64,000 nucleotides of DNA from Piezodorus guildinii (GCA_023052935.1 CM041294.1:22530635-22594634); one strand, 5' to 3'; shown: positions 1 through 11,591, counted from the first letter of the stretch. The notes: generated from the sequence alone by a model not told the origin. Numbers and translations are program-made.

Positions 1-127
1 CATCCCGCAGGCTCGGGAACACCTTTGAAAGTCCCTTTCGAAGGACGGCATAACTAAGGATTTTTTACTTCCATTAATAAATATTTGGGACACCTGCGGG
101 TTTAAACGCTGAACCTTGGGCATGAAA
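1..127 (-). mobile_element. tRNA-derived SINE, family A, partial copy
   Basis: This stretch matches, in reverse orientation, the body of the SINE found more completely at 11592-11870 and 52884-53170. Shared landmarks are the block 'aaggacggcataactaagg', a run encoding 'ggattttttac', and a degraded box B region near 100. It is cut by the left edge of the window, so its full extent is unknown. Assigned by similarity within the window only. Confidence 0.6.
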
Positions 128-200
128 CTTTTAGAAATTAATATTAAACAATTCGGTAAGTTAGTGTTTTTCGAACTAAATATCAAATAAGGATATTTAT

Positions 201-1292
201 TTGGCCTTTATAGACCTCAAAGCTGCATTCGATTCAGTGCCAAGGGATGAAGTATGGGCAGCTTTGCAGTATAAAAATGTCCCCTCAAACCTTATTGCAG
301 CTATGCAGTCCATTTATCAGAGTCCAAAAGGAGTAATACGCCTAAATGGAAAAGAATCCCAGCCTTTCTATTTTCATGTTGGGGTCAAACAGGGGGACAG
401 CCTTAGTCCTTTGCTATTTATAACCTTCATGGACGAAATATTAAAAATGTGTAAGAGAAGGACTACACGAACCCTGATTGGGTATAGAAACTTGATGCCT
501 GTATCAGCCCAAGCCATGATTTTCGCTGATGATATAGTTCTAGTAGCAAATTCACAGGAGAACCTACAACAAGCAGTTAATGAGTGGAGAGAAGAACTAT
601 ATAGAAAGGGTATGGCTATAAATGCTCAGAAAAGCAAAATCATGAAAGTAGGGCGAGACGAAACAAACGTGAATGTGACCTGCAATGGTGAATTGCTCGA
701 AACTGTAAACACATACGAGTATTTAGGCACAACCGTAAGCAATGATGGAAGAATAGAACATGAAGTAAATAGCCGGATTAGAAAGGCCAACCTCGCATAC
801 TACCAAATCAGCCACATTATAGGAACAAAAGAAATAACTAATGCCACCAAATTAGTCCTTTATAAAACAATTTTCCTTCCTATCCTGCTGTATGGAGCAG
901 AGCACTGGACAGGCCCAAAGCAAGTCATAAATAGAATGACGGCCTCAGAAATGAGATTCCTGCGAAGGATAGTTGGAAAAACAAGAAGGGACTGCGTTAG
1001 AAACGAAGTCATCAGGGAAGAATTGAAAGTGGTGGCACTGAAGGAGACAATAGAAGAACGCCAATTACGCTGGTTCGGGCACGTGTGCAGACTCCCAGAA
1101 GACAGAAGAGTGAAATGGTTCATGGAAGCCAAACCATTAGGAAAGAGAATGGTTGGCAGACCCAGAACTACGTATATGCAGTACCTGGAGGGACTCGGAA
1201 GAAAGAGAGGCAAATCAGTTACCCAAATGAAAAATATGGCCATTCAAAGGGATGAGTGGAAGCGATGGACTGAGGCTGGTGCTCCACGCTGA
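201..1292 (+). CDS. RTE-like non-LTR retrotransposon reverse transcriptase, 5'-truncated
   Basis: An open frame of 363 codons, beginning at a TTG rather than a real start, encodes the second half of a LINE reverse transcriptase. It starts at the first catalytic motif (FIDLKAAFDSV), passes GVKQGDSLSPLLF and reaches the intact active-site box FADDIVL near residue 109. It ends with the C-terminal block LRWFGHVCRL and GRPRTTY that is usual in RTE and related clades. Endonuclease and fingers are missing, so this copy cannot move by itself, but the frame is undamaged for 1.1 kb, which suggests a fairly young insertion. Upstream sequence to 200 holds no recognisable coding. The exact clade (RTE against neighbouring clades) is an inference from the C-terminal motifs. 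Older relatives appear near 45.6-46.2 kb. Confidence 0.8.
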   Translation: MAFIDLKAAFDSVPRDEVWAALQYKNVPSNLIAAMQSIYQSPKGVIRLNGKESQPFYFHVGVKQGDSLSPLLFITFMDEILKMCKRRTTRTLIGYRNLMPVSAQAMIFADDIVLVANSQENLQQAVNEWREELYRKGMAINAQKSKIMKVGRDETNVNVTCNGELLETVNTYEYLGTTVSNDGRIEHEVNSRIRKANLAYYQISHIIGTKEITNATKLVLYKTIFLPILLYGAEHWTGPKQVINRMTASEMRFLRRIVGKTRRDCVRNEVIREELKVVALKETIEERQLRWFGHVCRLPEDRRVKWFMEAKPLGKRMVGRPRTTYMQYLEGLGRKRGKSVTQMKNMAIQRDEWKRWTEAGAPR

Positions 1293-1383
1293 AAGGCACT
1301 AAGGAGCTTGGGAAAGAAGAAGAAGTTATTTAGCAATCCAATATGTTTGGGTATCACTTCTTTTAAAATATTACGTATTTATT

Positions 1384-1686
1384 AGGGAAGCCCGTGGCTG
1401 AGTGGCAAGCACGCTAGTCTCCCATGCCAAAGGTTGTTAGTTTGAATCCCAGTACCATAGGGACTTTTTCAAGCATTTAATGAATGGAGATTCACTCACA
1501 ACCTCTCCCCCGGGAATGAGAGACCCGTCAGCCTGATGGTGGTCACTCACAAAAAATAGAAGTAGGGAGTAATGACCCTCTCTACACTACAAAAATCTCA
1601 TCAAGTAACGCGTGTGTAATCTACCAGCACATTACACCGCGCGGCCAAAGGCATACACGGGTTGTAGCCCACCAAAAAAAAAAAAA
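1384..1686 (+). mobile_element. tRNA-derived SINE, family B, with A-tail
   Basis: The 5' part reads like a tRNA gene, with box A 'gtggctgagtggcaagc' and a box B 'gtttgaatccc' about 40 bases later. A roughly 200-base unrelated body follows, ending in an A-run at about 1674-1686. Reverse-strand copies are seen at 17938-18225 and 52138-52425, which share the 'ctagcgcgctagccact' and 'gccgtgtaggc' blocks. Three copies with the same borders make a real SINE family likely; a tRNA-Ser or tRNA-Leu type source is only a guess. Confidence 0.75.
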
Positions 1687-1750
1687 TCTGAGAAATAAAC
1701 TTCACTTCTTAAATGTGTATTTTACATTTTATTTTCATGTTATTGTATAA

Positions 1751-2292
1751 CAGCTCGCAGATATCGTTTATTACAACATTTACTTGACAAACGTTCAAAA
1801 CTTCTCATCTACTACAAAAAACTAATTTATATGACCATACTTAGGCCTATTTGGACATATGGAATTGAACTATGGGGATCCACCAAGCCATCAAATTCCT
1901 CTCGCATTAAACCTTGCAATCCAAAATCCTCCGAAAGATCCTAAATGCCCCTAACTTTGACACCAATAAAATAATCCACAAAGACCTGAATATCCCATTA
2001 GTTGCAGACTTAGCCCGAATTAGATATACTTCCTTTCACTCCAAACTACCATTCCACCCAAACCCACTTGTCCGCAATCTCTCATCTCCTTCTATTCCTG
2101 ATCATCCTCCGAGGTGGCTGAAAAACCGATGGCCTCGAAACCTCCTTGTCTGAAAAATCTTTGAAGTGCTGCCACTGGGTAGATTCTTCTCACACCTATC
2201 ATGTCCATATCTCATGTGTGAACAGTCACATTTACTTGATGTATTTTTTGTGTTAATACAGTTGTAAATATCTCTATAATAAATAAATAAAA
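1751..2292 (+). mobile_element. Jockey-type LINE, 5'-truncated 3' end
   Basis: Translation from 1751 gives the end of a Jockey reverse transcriptase (LLIYYKKLIY, then RPIWTYGIELWGSTKP). A one-base frameshift near 1910 moves the rest into the frame beginning QSKILRKILNAP, which ends at a TGA near 2152. A short 3' UTR and an A-rich end with AATAAATAAAT close the element at about 2292. The matching part of the full element lies at 16590-16911; this copy is more diverged and seems to be a different subfamily, the same as the antisense fragment at 33430-34200. Confidence 0.8.
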
Positions 2293-3242
2293 AAATGTTA
2301 TTGTATATGAACTACTCAACCTCAGATTACTTATTATTATTAAATCGATCTACATCACAATCATCTGGGACTGAGCTTAGCTCTTTGGTACATTCATTTA
2401 AATGTTTTCTATTATAATTATAATAAATTTCCATTTATTTTCTCGAACGATTGTTGATTTATACACCTTCGGACCCTGAGAAGTGGAAGAATACTGTTTG
2501 TTTTCCAAAGCTCAGAGTTTTGCAATAAATCTCCCCCGGATGGCGATGTGTTATGGGAAGACGGTGGTGATCAGCACTCAGGTCCTTCATCTCCTCTTGT
2601 TTATAGCCAAGGACGTTCCAGCCATTTCCTCTCCTGGGGTGGAACGACCCCAAGAACAAACTTCTGGAAGCCTGGAGCCAAATTCTTCCAGTCGGGAACA
2701 TTTTTTATCCTTGTTTTTCAGAACTCATTACTCTCTTTGACTGCTTTGTAGGTAGCTTCCACTTTCACTCATTTTTCCATTATATTAATGCCTCCATTAT
2801 ATTTGTTTTCTACCTTATTTTGTATTCATTGAAAAACAAGTGAAATATTATCTGATTTCCGTGATCATTCTCCAGCGATACATTAGCTCACATAATGAAT
2901 GGTTTTGAAAGTGATAAAGAAGGGAATGTATGAACTGCAATACCTTCAGAATACGGTTTAAAAATCTTTATGTACTTAGTTTCTGTAAAATAATTTGTAA
3001 CTTTTTTGGGGGTTATAACAAATGCTGTGAATTATACACTATGGTTTATTATTTCCAAATAATTATATAAACGGTATAACTATTCATATAAATGGTAGCA
3101 ATTAACTTCTATTTATAGCAATTAATCAAAGGACTTGAGAAAGACGAACCAGCAATACTGTCAATTTGTATTCAAGAAAAATGGCCACTCAACACTGCGA
3201 AGTTCAAAACGTTATATCTCCGCTATTTCTTAACCGATTCAA

Positions 3243-3291
<49 letters not shown>

Positions 3292-3941
3292 CGTGAATTA
3301 ATTCTTCATCGACTAGCGAGAGCCTAGTATTATAAGAAATACTTATGGCGGACAGACGATTTTTTTTTTTTAATCGTTATTCGAGTTCTACTTATCTAAC
3401 CCTAAGAACTAAATGTTTAAAGAGAATTTTTTTCTTTCTGGATCAATTAAAAAAGTTCATTATAGAAAAAACAAACCAAAAACGACGTGTATTTTAAAAT
3501 ATTTTAAATAACTATATATCATAGATTTTATGAGTGATTAGTCTGAAAATATAACCGTTTTTTTATAGTGTTAACTCATAATTTAAATATTATATTACTA
3601 TTATATGAGGCTAATAATATAATAGTAAACCTAGAAAATCCAATTCTCTCATCTTAGGTTATTGCAAATTATAAGTTTATAGTTCGATCCAAAGGGGTTC
3701 TTCTATAGTTGAATTGAAGTTAAATAGATTTTCTATATATTCCCTCCTTATTACTTTTCCTCATACGATCATACTTGTCTCTATCATTTGGATCAAAAAT
3801 CTACCCATACTCATTATAGCTTTTGCTAACCATCGGTGAAACTCATTATCTCAAAATACTTGGACCCAAAACGTATAGCACCAAGTGTCGAGGTTGAGCT
3901 CAAATTAGCATTGATTTATTCTGAATTATAAAAGGTAAAAA
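2293..3941. other. Unassigned AT-rich stretch with one GC-richer island
   Basis: No gene is recognised. About 2460-2700 is clearly richer in G+C than its surroundings and open in several frames on both strands (about 80 codons each), but none shows a known domain. It could be an unrecognised 5' exon or a worn repeat. A pure T-run occupies 3247-3288 and a second shorter one lies at 3361-3371. The rest is plain AT-rich DNA. Confidence 0.4.
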
Positions 3942-4730
3942 TCTGGTGCGGGCAACACACGACTTTCACTTACCTCCATTTTTAAAATCAATGAAAGAAT
4001 TTACAAATACAGTTAGAGATAAAAATACGTGAAACTATTAAAGAATTAATTAAATTGAATTTCTATAGAAACGTGTGTTTTATTAAAAAATCTATTATAT
4101 TATTATCTAAAATAATCAATTAGTTTTATCTTCTTTTCATCACTCTCTATTAACTTTTAAAAGCTTGTGTATTAGATAATATTTTTTCTAAAATCTTTAG
4201 CTTTTCAAACGGTGTATCATAATGTATATTACTGTTCTTATGTTCAAAACTAAAACATTGCATCAAAAAATATTTTTTCTGTTTTCTCCCTTAGTTGGGT
4301 ATCGAATTCATTCAATTTGTATATTTACCTGTTTTTCATTAGTGGTAACAAGATTATATAGTTATTTTTATAGAATCTACAAAATGAAAGGTATTTTAGA
4401 GAAAGAAAATTTAAAATATCCGCATTTAAGCCCTGTCAGACAATTTTAATCCGAATGAAACCTAATGATATTAAAGCCCATTCAATTTGACATCGATATA
4501 GCGAGTTTAATCAAAATCGTCAGAACCGTTTTCGAGAAAATCGAAAAAAGGTGCAAAATGCATGGCATAATGTGGCTCTTCTGATAAGACACACACCAGA
4601 CCTTTTTGCGGGACTTGGTTATTTGGACTCAGGGGACCCTAAAATGATGTATTCGTTGAAAACTGGAATTCGAAAAATTTTCACGATCGCAATACTTTCC
4701 CTTACTATATATAGTAAGTGAAAGTAAAAA
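3942..4730 (+). mobile_element. Helentron-like non-autonomous element, copy 1
   Basis: It begins TCTGGTGCGGGCAACACACG, has an inner block ACTTTCACTTAC, and ends with the same block inverted (GTAAGTGAAAGT at 4714-4725). Just inside the right end is a perfect 18-base palindrome, CTTACTATATATAGTAAG, at 4701-4718. Three more copies lie at 30184-31091, 32337-33215 (both reversed) and 54803-55676, with the same two ends. No coding capacity. A TC start, subterminal inverted repeats and a 3' hairpin fit non-autonomous Helentrons, but no Rep/helicase partner is present here to prove it. Confidence 0.65.
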
Positions 4731-5767
4731 TGTATTCTAAATCCATTAACAGTTGATTATTCAGATTTATTATTTATTTAAAAAAAAATGAAAGATCGCT
4801 AAAATATAAGAAAGCCATGGAAAATATCCATCTAACCGAAAAACATGGATTGGCGACTGTCGCCCCATTTTCCCAAGGACCAATTCTAAGTATCCAGAGC
4901 CAAGTTGGCAACATTCCTTCGGCTGTTTTCCGATTTGGCGCCGAAATGGAGTTTTTCCTGGACATAGACCTGTTTTGATAGGAGTTGTAGCTTTTCAGAA
5001 ATAGCAAACTTAATATGGTACATGCAATATTGATTTCAATTAATTTTTATAGGGACTAATTTTATCAACTCTAAACTCTTGAATTGATAAAACGTGCAAG
5101 AGCTAAATTAAAAGTAGATCAAAATAAATATGTATGTATGTGTGTGTGTTGTGTGTGTGTGTGTAACAATAATAAACACACATACACACACACTCACAAT
5201 AAGTGTTAAGAAAAAATTATCCGACAAAATCTGAAATTAGAACTGAGCTAAATTACAGTACTGACGATAATTTCAAACATATGATTAAAAATATTTTTCT
5301 GCGCGTTTATAAAATTTAAAAAAAACTTTAAGGTTAATTCCTCAAGTTTCAGATAGATGGGCGTCATGGGATTTGGGTCCCTCTGCGACCCGTTTGTCTT
5401 CATCAGTTTGAATAAATTTTGTTTTGTTCCCACATAATTTAACTTTTACGTTTGCTTAGGACAAAATAGGTGCACCTAAATAATCTCTGGAAGTAATTTC
5501 TATTTTAATTTAAATGTCTATCTATCCATGCATTACTACTACTTTGTTATAATATGTTAATGATATAATTTTTAGTTAATGATATAATTATTTTCAATAA
5601 TGAACCTTTGCAATAGACCATAAAAAAAAAATACTCGTCTTTAAAACTACTGGACTATTTTTTTTTTTTAAATTCACCACAAAAATACTAAGCTATGCAA
5701 TGATGGTCCTAACATCTAGACGTTGATATCAGCTGGTTATTTTTAACTCAGTTATTTTTAAAGATAG
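4731..5767. other. Unassigned stretch with GT/CA microsatellites
   Basis: Holds (GT)n and (CA)n tracts around 5138-5195. A GC-richer patch at about 4797-4980 is open on both strands (77 codons on the minus strand) but shows no domain I recognise. The remainder is AT-rich and featureless. Confidence 0.4.
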
Positions 5768-6170
5768 AGAAAAAATTATTAGTACTTTTTAACCAAAAAC
5801 CCCGTGAATAATTATAAAAAAGGAAAAAAAAAAAAATAGATAAATACGCCATAACTTAGTTATTTTTTAGATAGAGAAAAACATGTATAGAGTCTTAGAA
5901 TCAGTAAAGCACGATCAACAAAAAAAAAATACAAAAAAGGGAAAAAATATAAATCTTTCCTATATATGCGCTTGTAACTGCTTTATTTTGGAAGATAATG
6001 AAAAAAATTATTAGTGGTTTTTAACCAAAATAACTCGAATAATTATAAAAAAACGGGAAAAAATCTGAAATTTTACCCAAAAATACTCCCATAACCCAGT
6101 TGTTTTTGAAAATATAGAAAAATATGTATAGATTTTTAGAATGACTAAAGTACGATAAACAAAAAAAAAA
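5768..6170. repeat. Diverged tandem duplication, unit about 230 bp
   Basis: Two consecutive copies share a series of blocks in the same order: 'ttattagt', 'ttttaaccaaaa', 'gaataattataaaaaa', 'atagaaaaa.atgtatag' and 'acaaaaaaaaaata'. The first spans about 5768-5932 and the second about 6000-6168. The unit is AT-rich and non-coding, and the copies have drifted well apart. Confidence 0.55.
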
Positions 6171-6639
6171 TATCTATATATTTCTACAAAATAAAAAAAG
6201 AATCATTGAAATTGGTTCTGAGCTAGCAGAGATGTTTTGAAATTAGCCACGGTGATATTCCATTTTTCTTTGAATTATTTATTGCTTTTCATATTAGTTA
6301 ATTGCTTATAAACAGTTATACCTTTATAGTTGTTTGGAAATAATAAACGTTCTGTAATAATTTGCAGCGTTTTTTTCATTACCAACAAACTCGGTATTCT
6401 GACTTCGGTGTCCAGATATAAAGGAAATATGAAAAATAAAAAAAATAAAAAAATAGTGAACAAATAATTAAAAATAAAAAAGATATTTGATACATTTATA
6501 TTTATTGTGATAGCTCGTATACTGAAACCGACTATTGTTTGTTATCAGAAACGTCAATCTGATCCAATAGTGATAAGGATATTCACAAATTTAATTTTTA
6601 AATAATTTACCTCTATCATTCACTCTTAGACGAAAATCC
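6171..6639. other. AT-rich stretch, nothing recognised
   Basis: No coding, repeat border or RNA signal can be supported here. A 62-codon minus-strand frame at 6275-6463 is low-complexity and looks like chance. Confidence 0.4.
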
Positions 6640-7395
6640 TGTCCGCCAGTTTATTTCAATTCATTACCGACTCTTCCCTCAGATACGGTCCGGTATCTTG
6701 GCTTACTGTTAGACAAAAGATTGACATGGATCCCACATACAAGACTTAAAAAACAAGAACTCAACCGACGATTCGGACAGTTATACCGACTACTCAACAG
6801 AAAATCTGAACCTACAGTTGACAGCAAATTATTAATATACAAGACAATACTGAAGCCTATCTGGACCTACGGACTTGAACTGTGGGGGACAGCTAAACGT
6901 TCTCACATCAAACGCATTCAATCCTTTCAATCCAAAGTCCTACGAACAATAGTAAATGCTCCTTATTATGTCTCCAACTATACCTTGCACCACGACCTTA
7001 ATGTTCCATTTATTTCAGAACTAATTCCATCCAAATTTTCCAAATTCCACCAGAACCTCATCAATCATCCTAATCCTCTAGCTCAATCCCTATCCAGCTC
7101 CACTCATCCATACAACCCACCTAGAAGGTTGTAACGGCAGTGGCCCCGAGACATATTGTAAATATATATATATTGGAGATCTAGCACTGGCTAGATTCTC
7201 CACTCAATGTGATGTATGTGTGACGTGTATATAGGTATGAGTGATTTATAGACTTCGTTACCATTTTATTGATTTATTATTGTATATATACTTTATTGCT
7301 GTGTAAATATTGTATGAATGTAGTATGTATGTTATCTTTCACCACTATTATTGATGTCCAAATTGAGACAGATTGTAATAATACTTAATAAAAAT
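6640..7395 (+). mobile_element. Jockey-type LINE, 5'-truncated copy of the 12.4-17.4 kb family
   Basis: Its 137-codon frame (6721-7134) is nearly the same as the last part of the full element's ORF2: QELNRRFGQLYRLLNRKS, then IWTYGLELWGTAK and IQSFQSKVLR. A stop replaces the last lysine-arginine step in RRLKRQW, so translation ends just short of the usual end at about 7160. The 3' UTR shares the 'tagcactggctagattctccactca' theme and reaches an AATAAAAATT tail near 7390. The close match suggests it came from the same active lineage. Confidence 0.85.
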
Positions 7396-8149
7396 TGTTG
7401 CTAAAAATTAAAAAATAATTTACCATTCTAACGTAATGGATGTTTCAAAATTATGTAATTATTATAGCTATGTAAAAAAGCTCAAATGGCGATTCGCGAA
7501 TCCCGGAGAACCACGAAGAAATATCACCTCATTGGAATTCAGCCTCCCGCGCGACAACTACGCGCATCCCAAGTACCCCAAACTCAATGACCAAGTGTCT
7601 TCTGCATTACCATTCCGATGAAGCAGTTATGGAAGGATGTTTAACTTCCTCAACTCTTCTCCTAAGTTACTCAAACACTTTAAGAGGATAGAAACTTTTC
7701 AAGAGGCCTCTGGGACTGGACAGAAGGAAAGCTTAACTCAACAACTTTTTGTTATATCATGAAATTCGTGATCGCCGGAAATCTGACGTTGGATTATTTT
7801 TTGGGCGGAATCTGATAGTGGATTATTCTTTTTTTTTCTGGGCGCAGTATTTGATGTTTTTTCTTGTTCAGCAACTCGCTAATATTTCCCAATCGAAAAT
7901 TTATTTAGCAAAGTTCATCAGTCGTAAGGCTAAATAATATAAGATTTAGAGCTAATAAAGAATTTCGGATACCCGAAATCTCATCTTAACGAATATGAAA
8001 CGATCGATCATGAAATAAATGAAAAAAAAAGTTGCCAGACTTTCGCTTTAACATGACCAAATTTAGCTAACAATAACTTTACTAGTGTTTTATTACAAAC
8101 TCTTCAGGTAACATTAAAAGTAACATTAAAAAACTACTTCTCGTGTTAT
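7396..8149. other. Unassigned stretch
   Basis: A GC-richer patch at about 7485-7640 is open for 61 codons on the plus strand (7436-7621) but carries no recognisable motif. It may be a fragment of an unidentified repeat. The rest is AT-rich. Confidence 0.35.
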
Positions 8150-8450
8150 TTACCGTTCCATTACGATTTGGGCATAATATTAGCAAATGCTTACTCCGAC
8201 AAATAATACACTCATGCGCAGCTTTGCATTTCCCGGCTAAATGCCCTTTCCTTAGGCATTTAAAACAGTGACCCTTAGCTTTAATGACACCTTCTAATTC
8301 TTAAAAACTAAGATCATATGCTTTGAAGCACTCCTTACTCTGATGTCTGCCTTCACAGAATATGCAACACTTTATTGGTTGAGACTTTACGTTTATTAAA
8401 TCTGTCACCGTTTCTGTATTTGATTTATTACTTTTAAACGGATTTTTATT
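8150..8450 (-). pseudogene. BEL/Pao-type LTR retrotransposon gag remnant (zinc-knuckle region)
   Basis: Read on the minus strand, this encodes a run of cysteine-histidine fingers: CIFCEGRHQSKEC, then HCFKCLRKGHLAGKC and ECIICRSKHLLILC. This three-knuckle arrangement, with CFKCLRKGH in the middle, is typical of BEL/Pao gag proteins. Stop codons interrupt it (after AYDLSF, for instance), and neither protease, reverse transcriptase nor LTRs are recognisable on either side. It is an old, broken fragment. Confidence 0.6.
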
Positions 8451-9066
8451 TTTTTTTCTTCAGAAGAAGATTTACCTACGTTGGTTATATTATTTTTCGC
8501 CACAAATTATCCTTTCTTCGCTTTCTACCTCTTTTCGTATAAATTCTAACAACTCGTTCATCGTGTTGCAACACAAAATACACAAAGAAAGCAGTATATT
8601 AAAACCCTTTCTTGCCACTCCTCGCTGATTCAAGTGAATCTTTGACTCACAGTGCGAAACACAAGTGCCATTTTCAAGCCATGCAGATCAATATTTAAGC
8701 AAGAGGGGTAAATAAAAAAAACAATAGTGCGAAACACAATCATGAGGTGAAAATGAGAATAAGTCCCGCTTTGGAGATCGAAGAACATCTGATGGTTAGG
8801 TCAAGTTTCTAGAATCTAGCAAACTCAATTGGCGAGTGTAATTTACGAAACAAATATAAAAGGAGAGAGACCAAGAGGAAGACATGAAGACGCAATTTAG
8901 GAAGCCACAGGAGAGAATTGGAGTGGAGAATAAGGTAGGTAGATGGTTTAAGGCCGCGTTACAAGTCGAGAGTAGGGGATAGTAAAACGTGAAAATGAGT
9001 GAAGGTTTGATGTGATGTCTGCTATTGTGAATTATCATACACTCTTACGCACTTTCAACTCATTAT
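8451..9066. other. Unassigned stretch
   Basis: No domain or repeat border is recognised. An 80-codon minus-strand frame at 8796-9038 has no similarity I can name. Confidence 0.35.
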
Positions 9067-9067
9067 A

Positions 9068-9881
9068 CAGGAAACCCTCTTTTTAACGAACACGGTTATA
9101 ACGAACACCCGTTTATAACGAACTATAGTTGCGATCCCTTAAAAAATCAATAGAAAACTATGCTTTCTCCTCGTTTATAACGAAATATTCTCTTATAACG
9201 AATTAACGAACTACTGTTGTGGACCTCAGAATTGAATTTTTTCGGTTATTACGAAAAATAAAGAAGAAAAATATTACGAAACGTCTTAATTCCCAGTAAA
9301 GAGCGGCGTCTTTCTGTCCAAATCCTTACCTCTTCCTTCTATTCAGCTCAATTCCGTGATTGACAGTCTGTGACAGCTTCTGGTTTCTAGAGTTTCAGCT
9401 ATTTTTCTGTTTTTATTGCTTCTATTACTTGCTTTAATTCGAGGTTTCCTACGAGGTCAAGAGAAAATCTATTGATTTAAATACAAGGTTGGCGATTCTC
9501 CAAGAAGTGGATGAAAAAATTGAGTCGAAATTGAAAATTGCAGAAAAATACGGGATATCAAAATCTCCTTTATCAACGATCGTCGCTAATAAAGATATAG
9601 TCGATGCCTCCGTTGCGTCTTCATCGGGATGTGAAGAAAAAAAAAAAAATTTATCATTTCAACTTTTTATGAATTACTGTAATTTTGACATTGTAAGTTC
9701 CTTTTTAAGTTTTGTATTTTGTATGATGGTTTAAGTTAATCTTAAAGAATTGTGTAAAATGTGAAATAAGATCCAAGTCATATAATATACATACAATATA
9801 TTTTTCGGATATAACGAATTATTTTATAACGAACAGAGAATTTTTTAATCCCTTGGAGTTCGTTAAAACGAGGGTTTACTG
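9068..9881 (+). mobile_element. pogo/Tigger-like DNA transposon, internally deleted
   Basis: Both ends carry a matching terminal inverted repeat: CAGGAAACCCTCTTTTTAAC at 9068 and the reverse complement of CAGTAAACCCTCGTTTTAAC ending at 9881. TA dinucleotides flank both ends (9066-9067 and 9882-9883), as expected for the Tc1/mariner superfamily. Inside, 9480-9620 encodes the start of a transposase of the CENP-B type: KSIDLNTRLAILQEVDEK, then KIAEKYGISKSPLSTI, a helix-turn-helix DNA-binding unit. The catalytic DDE domain is absent, so at about 814 bp this is a deleted, non-autonomous derivative. Confidence 0.8.
9489..9734 (+). pseudogene. N-terminal fragment of a pogo/Tigger transposase (CENP-B-type HTH)
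   Basis: Codons 1-45 read like the first helix-turn-helix of pogo-family transposases and Jerky/CENP-B proteins, with the block KIAEKYGISKSPLSTIVANK in the right place. After about residue 50 the frame runs into a lysine stretch and unrelated hydrophobic sequence, where the deletion of the catalytic domain begins. It lies inside the inverted repeats of the 9068-9881 element. Confidence 0.65.
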
Positions 9882-9883
9882 TA

Positions 9884-10783
9884 ATAAATATACGATGACC
9901 GTAATTTCTATGAAACTTTGAAACTTTACCATTTACTTTGTTGCTAGTCTCTCATGCTTAGGGATTGCAATCCGGAAAAAAAGGGGTCCGGTAATCCGGC
10001 GGATCCGGCATCATTATACGTTAGTTTACGTAATTTAATTCTAAATCCTAAAAAAAAAAAAAAAAAATGTGTGAGCTTATTCTCTTGGAAAGGTACACCC
10101 CCGAGTGGAAAAAATACGCTTTTATGTCACATAGAGGTTACGATGGTATAGAATGATAATGTTTTGAAGCAAAAATGTCAGTATTAGATAATCACGGGTA
10201 TGGATAGCTACTTGCTACTGGTATGTTATTGTAGATTAAACAGAATAGAATCAATATCTGGCAATCAGCAATAATAATTTATTTGTCGTACATAGACATA
10301 GTTAAAAGTTTAACTCACTGCTATCTCAGGTATATTTATATTGTACAACCTCACCTAACACAGTTATTATAAAAAAATTTCCTTCATTCGCAGCAATTAA
10401 AAAAAATAAATTAAATAGTATTTTATAAGTGGTCGGTATTATGAAGTGAATATGATAACATTTTAAACATAATATAATTGTATGTATATTATAATGAATC
10501 TTATAAATGGACAAATATGGAGCAGAACGACAGAACTTAAGCACTAAAGCCTGAATGCTCGGGAGCCTTTAGAATCAATAGGATTATAAATATCCCTTCC
10601 ATGGGCAAGAATAGTTCGCGGGCAGGTGAGGCAGGTCCCTCCTCAACCAGGAAATTAAAGAAAGTGATTTATAGCTTAAACTTCCGGAGGCTAAAATGTC
10701 CTCCATTGCATGTTCCTCCAGCAAGCAGTAGCTTTTATCTGGACCTCTCGTTCGTTAACCTGGGTAGTTGATCATGCTGAATC

Positions 10784-10877
<94 letters not shown>

Positions 10878-11174
10878 GAAGCGATTCTCAGTTCCCGCCA
10901 ACTCCTTCTAAGCCCCGGGACGGATTTTGATACAGTTTTAACTATTATTTAGGGCATCCTTTCCTGAAGGTTTATGAGTAAAATAAATTTCATTTAAGTT
11001 TTTCTTTAGAAGGAGAAATTAAATCTTATGTAACCAAGTCATCAAAAACTTATTCCTGAAATATAAATAGTTATATAGAGGTATAATACATCGTTGAAAA
11101 GCACAAGATTTTAGAAAAGTTAATATGTAATGAAAGAAGTCGTATAAGTGTAATATAAAGGTGTTATGAATGGG
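9884..11174. other. Unassigned stretch with a MITE-like end and a long TA microsatellite
   Basis: Around 9958-10015 the sequence 'agggattgcaatccgg' followed by repeated 'atccgg' blocks looks like one end of a hAT-type MITE, but no matching other end is visible. An A-run sits at 10050-10067. A pure (TA)n tract runs from about 10788 to 10875. Nothing else is recognised. Confidence 0.4.
10788..10875. repeat. (TA)n microsatellite, about 44 units
   Basis: An uninterrupted alternating TA tract. It is read by chance as poly-Ile-Tyr in one frame, which is not a protein. Confidence 0.95.
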
Positions 11175-11441
11175 ATCACCTGTAGCAGGGTGGCTAGCAT
11201 AACAGTCTTCTATGCAAAAGATCACGGGTTCAAACACGCTGGTGGTCCTAGGATTTTTTAATGGGAGTAAAAAATCCATAGTTATCACAGTCGAAGGGAA
11301 CGTAAAAAGATGATTCTGAGCCTGTACGATGTCAAGTCCTCGTTTAAAATCCCTAACCTAATTAAACCTTGCAAAATATAGGACTCCCACTGTAGCATAT
11401 TAGCCAAAGTAGCATAAAGTGACGTTGAATAAAATAACAAA
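11175..11441 (+). mobile_element. tRNA-derived SINE, family A
   Basis: A tRNA-like head 'gtagcagggtggctagc' is followed by a box B variant 'gggttcaaacacg', then the family body with 'ggtggtcctaggatttttt' and the end 'agcataaagtgacgtt' plus an A/T-rich tail. It is more worn than the neighbouring copy at 11592. Confidence 0.8.
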
Positions 11442-11591
11442 CTTATGAGCATATGTTCTGTTCATGTGATGAGAAAGGTTACAGTGATTTAGTGTTGCCA
11501 CCGTTCAATATCTTACAGGTTATATTCTTCCAAAAATACCATATATTAGTTGGTACTCGCAGATATATAGTATATATCTGCGATGTATAAT

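Noticed and set aside
860..1243. 127-codon minus-strand frame
   Set aside because: It is the antisense shadow of the reverse transcriptase frame at 201-1292 and has no domain of its own.
10710..10952. 80-codon frame with alternating Ile-Tyr
   Set aside because: It is a TA microsatellite read as protein.
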